NCBI RefSeq assembly: GCF_023053635.1
Contig: NC_086188.1
Location: forward strand, 5,542,454-5,606,453
Direction of reading: 5' to 3'
DNA length: 64,000 nucleotides
Origin: Elgaria multicarinata webbii
Lineage: Eukaryota > Chordata > Lepidosauria > Squamata > Anguidae
Shown: positions 63,770-64,000 of the stretch, piece after piece
Position numbering within the stretch: position 1 is the stretch's first letter
Layout of the letters: every line of letters starts with the position of its first letter
Notes under the pieces: generated by a model
Databases searched by the model: none
Told to the model about the DNA's origin: nothing
Seen by the model: only the letters and a program-made list of their open reading frames with translations
Position numbers and translations under genes: made by a program

Positions 63770-64000
63770 GTGAGTCTTTTGCTGGGGAGGGGGGGGGGCA
63801 TCAATAACAACAATTACAATAGATGCTAAAGGAGGAGGTTTTGGGCTGCAGTCTTATCCTATCCATCAGGATATATGTGCGTTTCTCCCCTTTTGCATGC
63901 ATTTATTATTATTATTATTTTATTTTAATCTGGTGCAGAATTGGAGGATGCAACGTTTGAATCAGTAAGGTTGCGGCCAAAGGGATGTAGGAGAACCTTG

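Noticed and set aside
63550-63813. 87-codon minus-strand frame over AACS exon 1
   Set aside because: It is a shadow of the AACS exon and its CpG-rich flank. The plus frame matches the known AACS N-terminus and ends at a good splice donor.

Overview
This is vertebrate nuclear DNA, almost certainly from a squamate reptile (a lizard or snake). Intron-bearing genes with GT/AG splice sites rule out a prokaryote. The repeats are the mix expected of squamates: CR1 and L2 LINE tails, an L1 tail, a Bov-B (RTE) LINE 3' end, Sauria-type SINEs, CORE-SINE/MIR-like SINEs, hAT-type elements and fold-back MITEs, and two solo LTRs. No bacterial operon, CRISPR array or phage module was seen.

The host genes form one recognisable block, UBC - tRNA cluster - DHX37 - BRI3BP - AACS, which corresponds to the human 12q24.31 neighbourhood. 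Positions 1-1360 hold the 5' end of polyubiquitin UBC (minus strand) with its 5'UTR intron, TATA box and CCAAT boxes. Positions 5605-9079 hold five tRNA genes in the order Ala-Asp-Phe-Asp-Ala. Positions 10968-42318 hold a complete DHX37 gene (minus strand). I traced 27 coding exons by hand; every junction keeps phase, giving a 1137-codon DEAH-box helicase. Positions 48832-56569 hold a complete three-exon BRI3BP gene (minus, 234 codons) with a probable 4.2 kb 3'UTR. A tRNA-Gly(GCC) gene sits at 56945-57015, just upstream of BRI3BP. The first coding exon of AACS (plus strand) lies at 63652-63769 and the gene runs off the window.

The genes do not form a pathway. UBC supplies ubiquitin, DHX37 releases U3 snoRNA during small-subunit ribosome assembly, BRI3BP is a multi-pass membrane protein, and AACS activates acetoacetate for lipid synthesis. 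The DHX37 promoter carries a TCTCGCGAGA element and two CACGTG E-boxes, which fits a growth-regulated ribosome-biogenesis gene.

The rest is repeats, many of them nested. The clearest are an L1 inside an L2 with a 9-bp target duplication, a 904-bp hAT element with 8-bp duplications, a roughly 629-bp near-perfect palindrome in DHX37 intron 18, three copies of a palindromic hAT-type MITE, and two solo LTR fossils each flanked by an exact 5-bp duplication. I found no convincing undescribed gene system. The best leads are the mirrored tRNA cluster, the BRI3BP orientation, the large palindromes and the regulatory motif clusters. All family names come from recognition and memory; no search was run.
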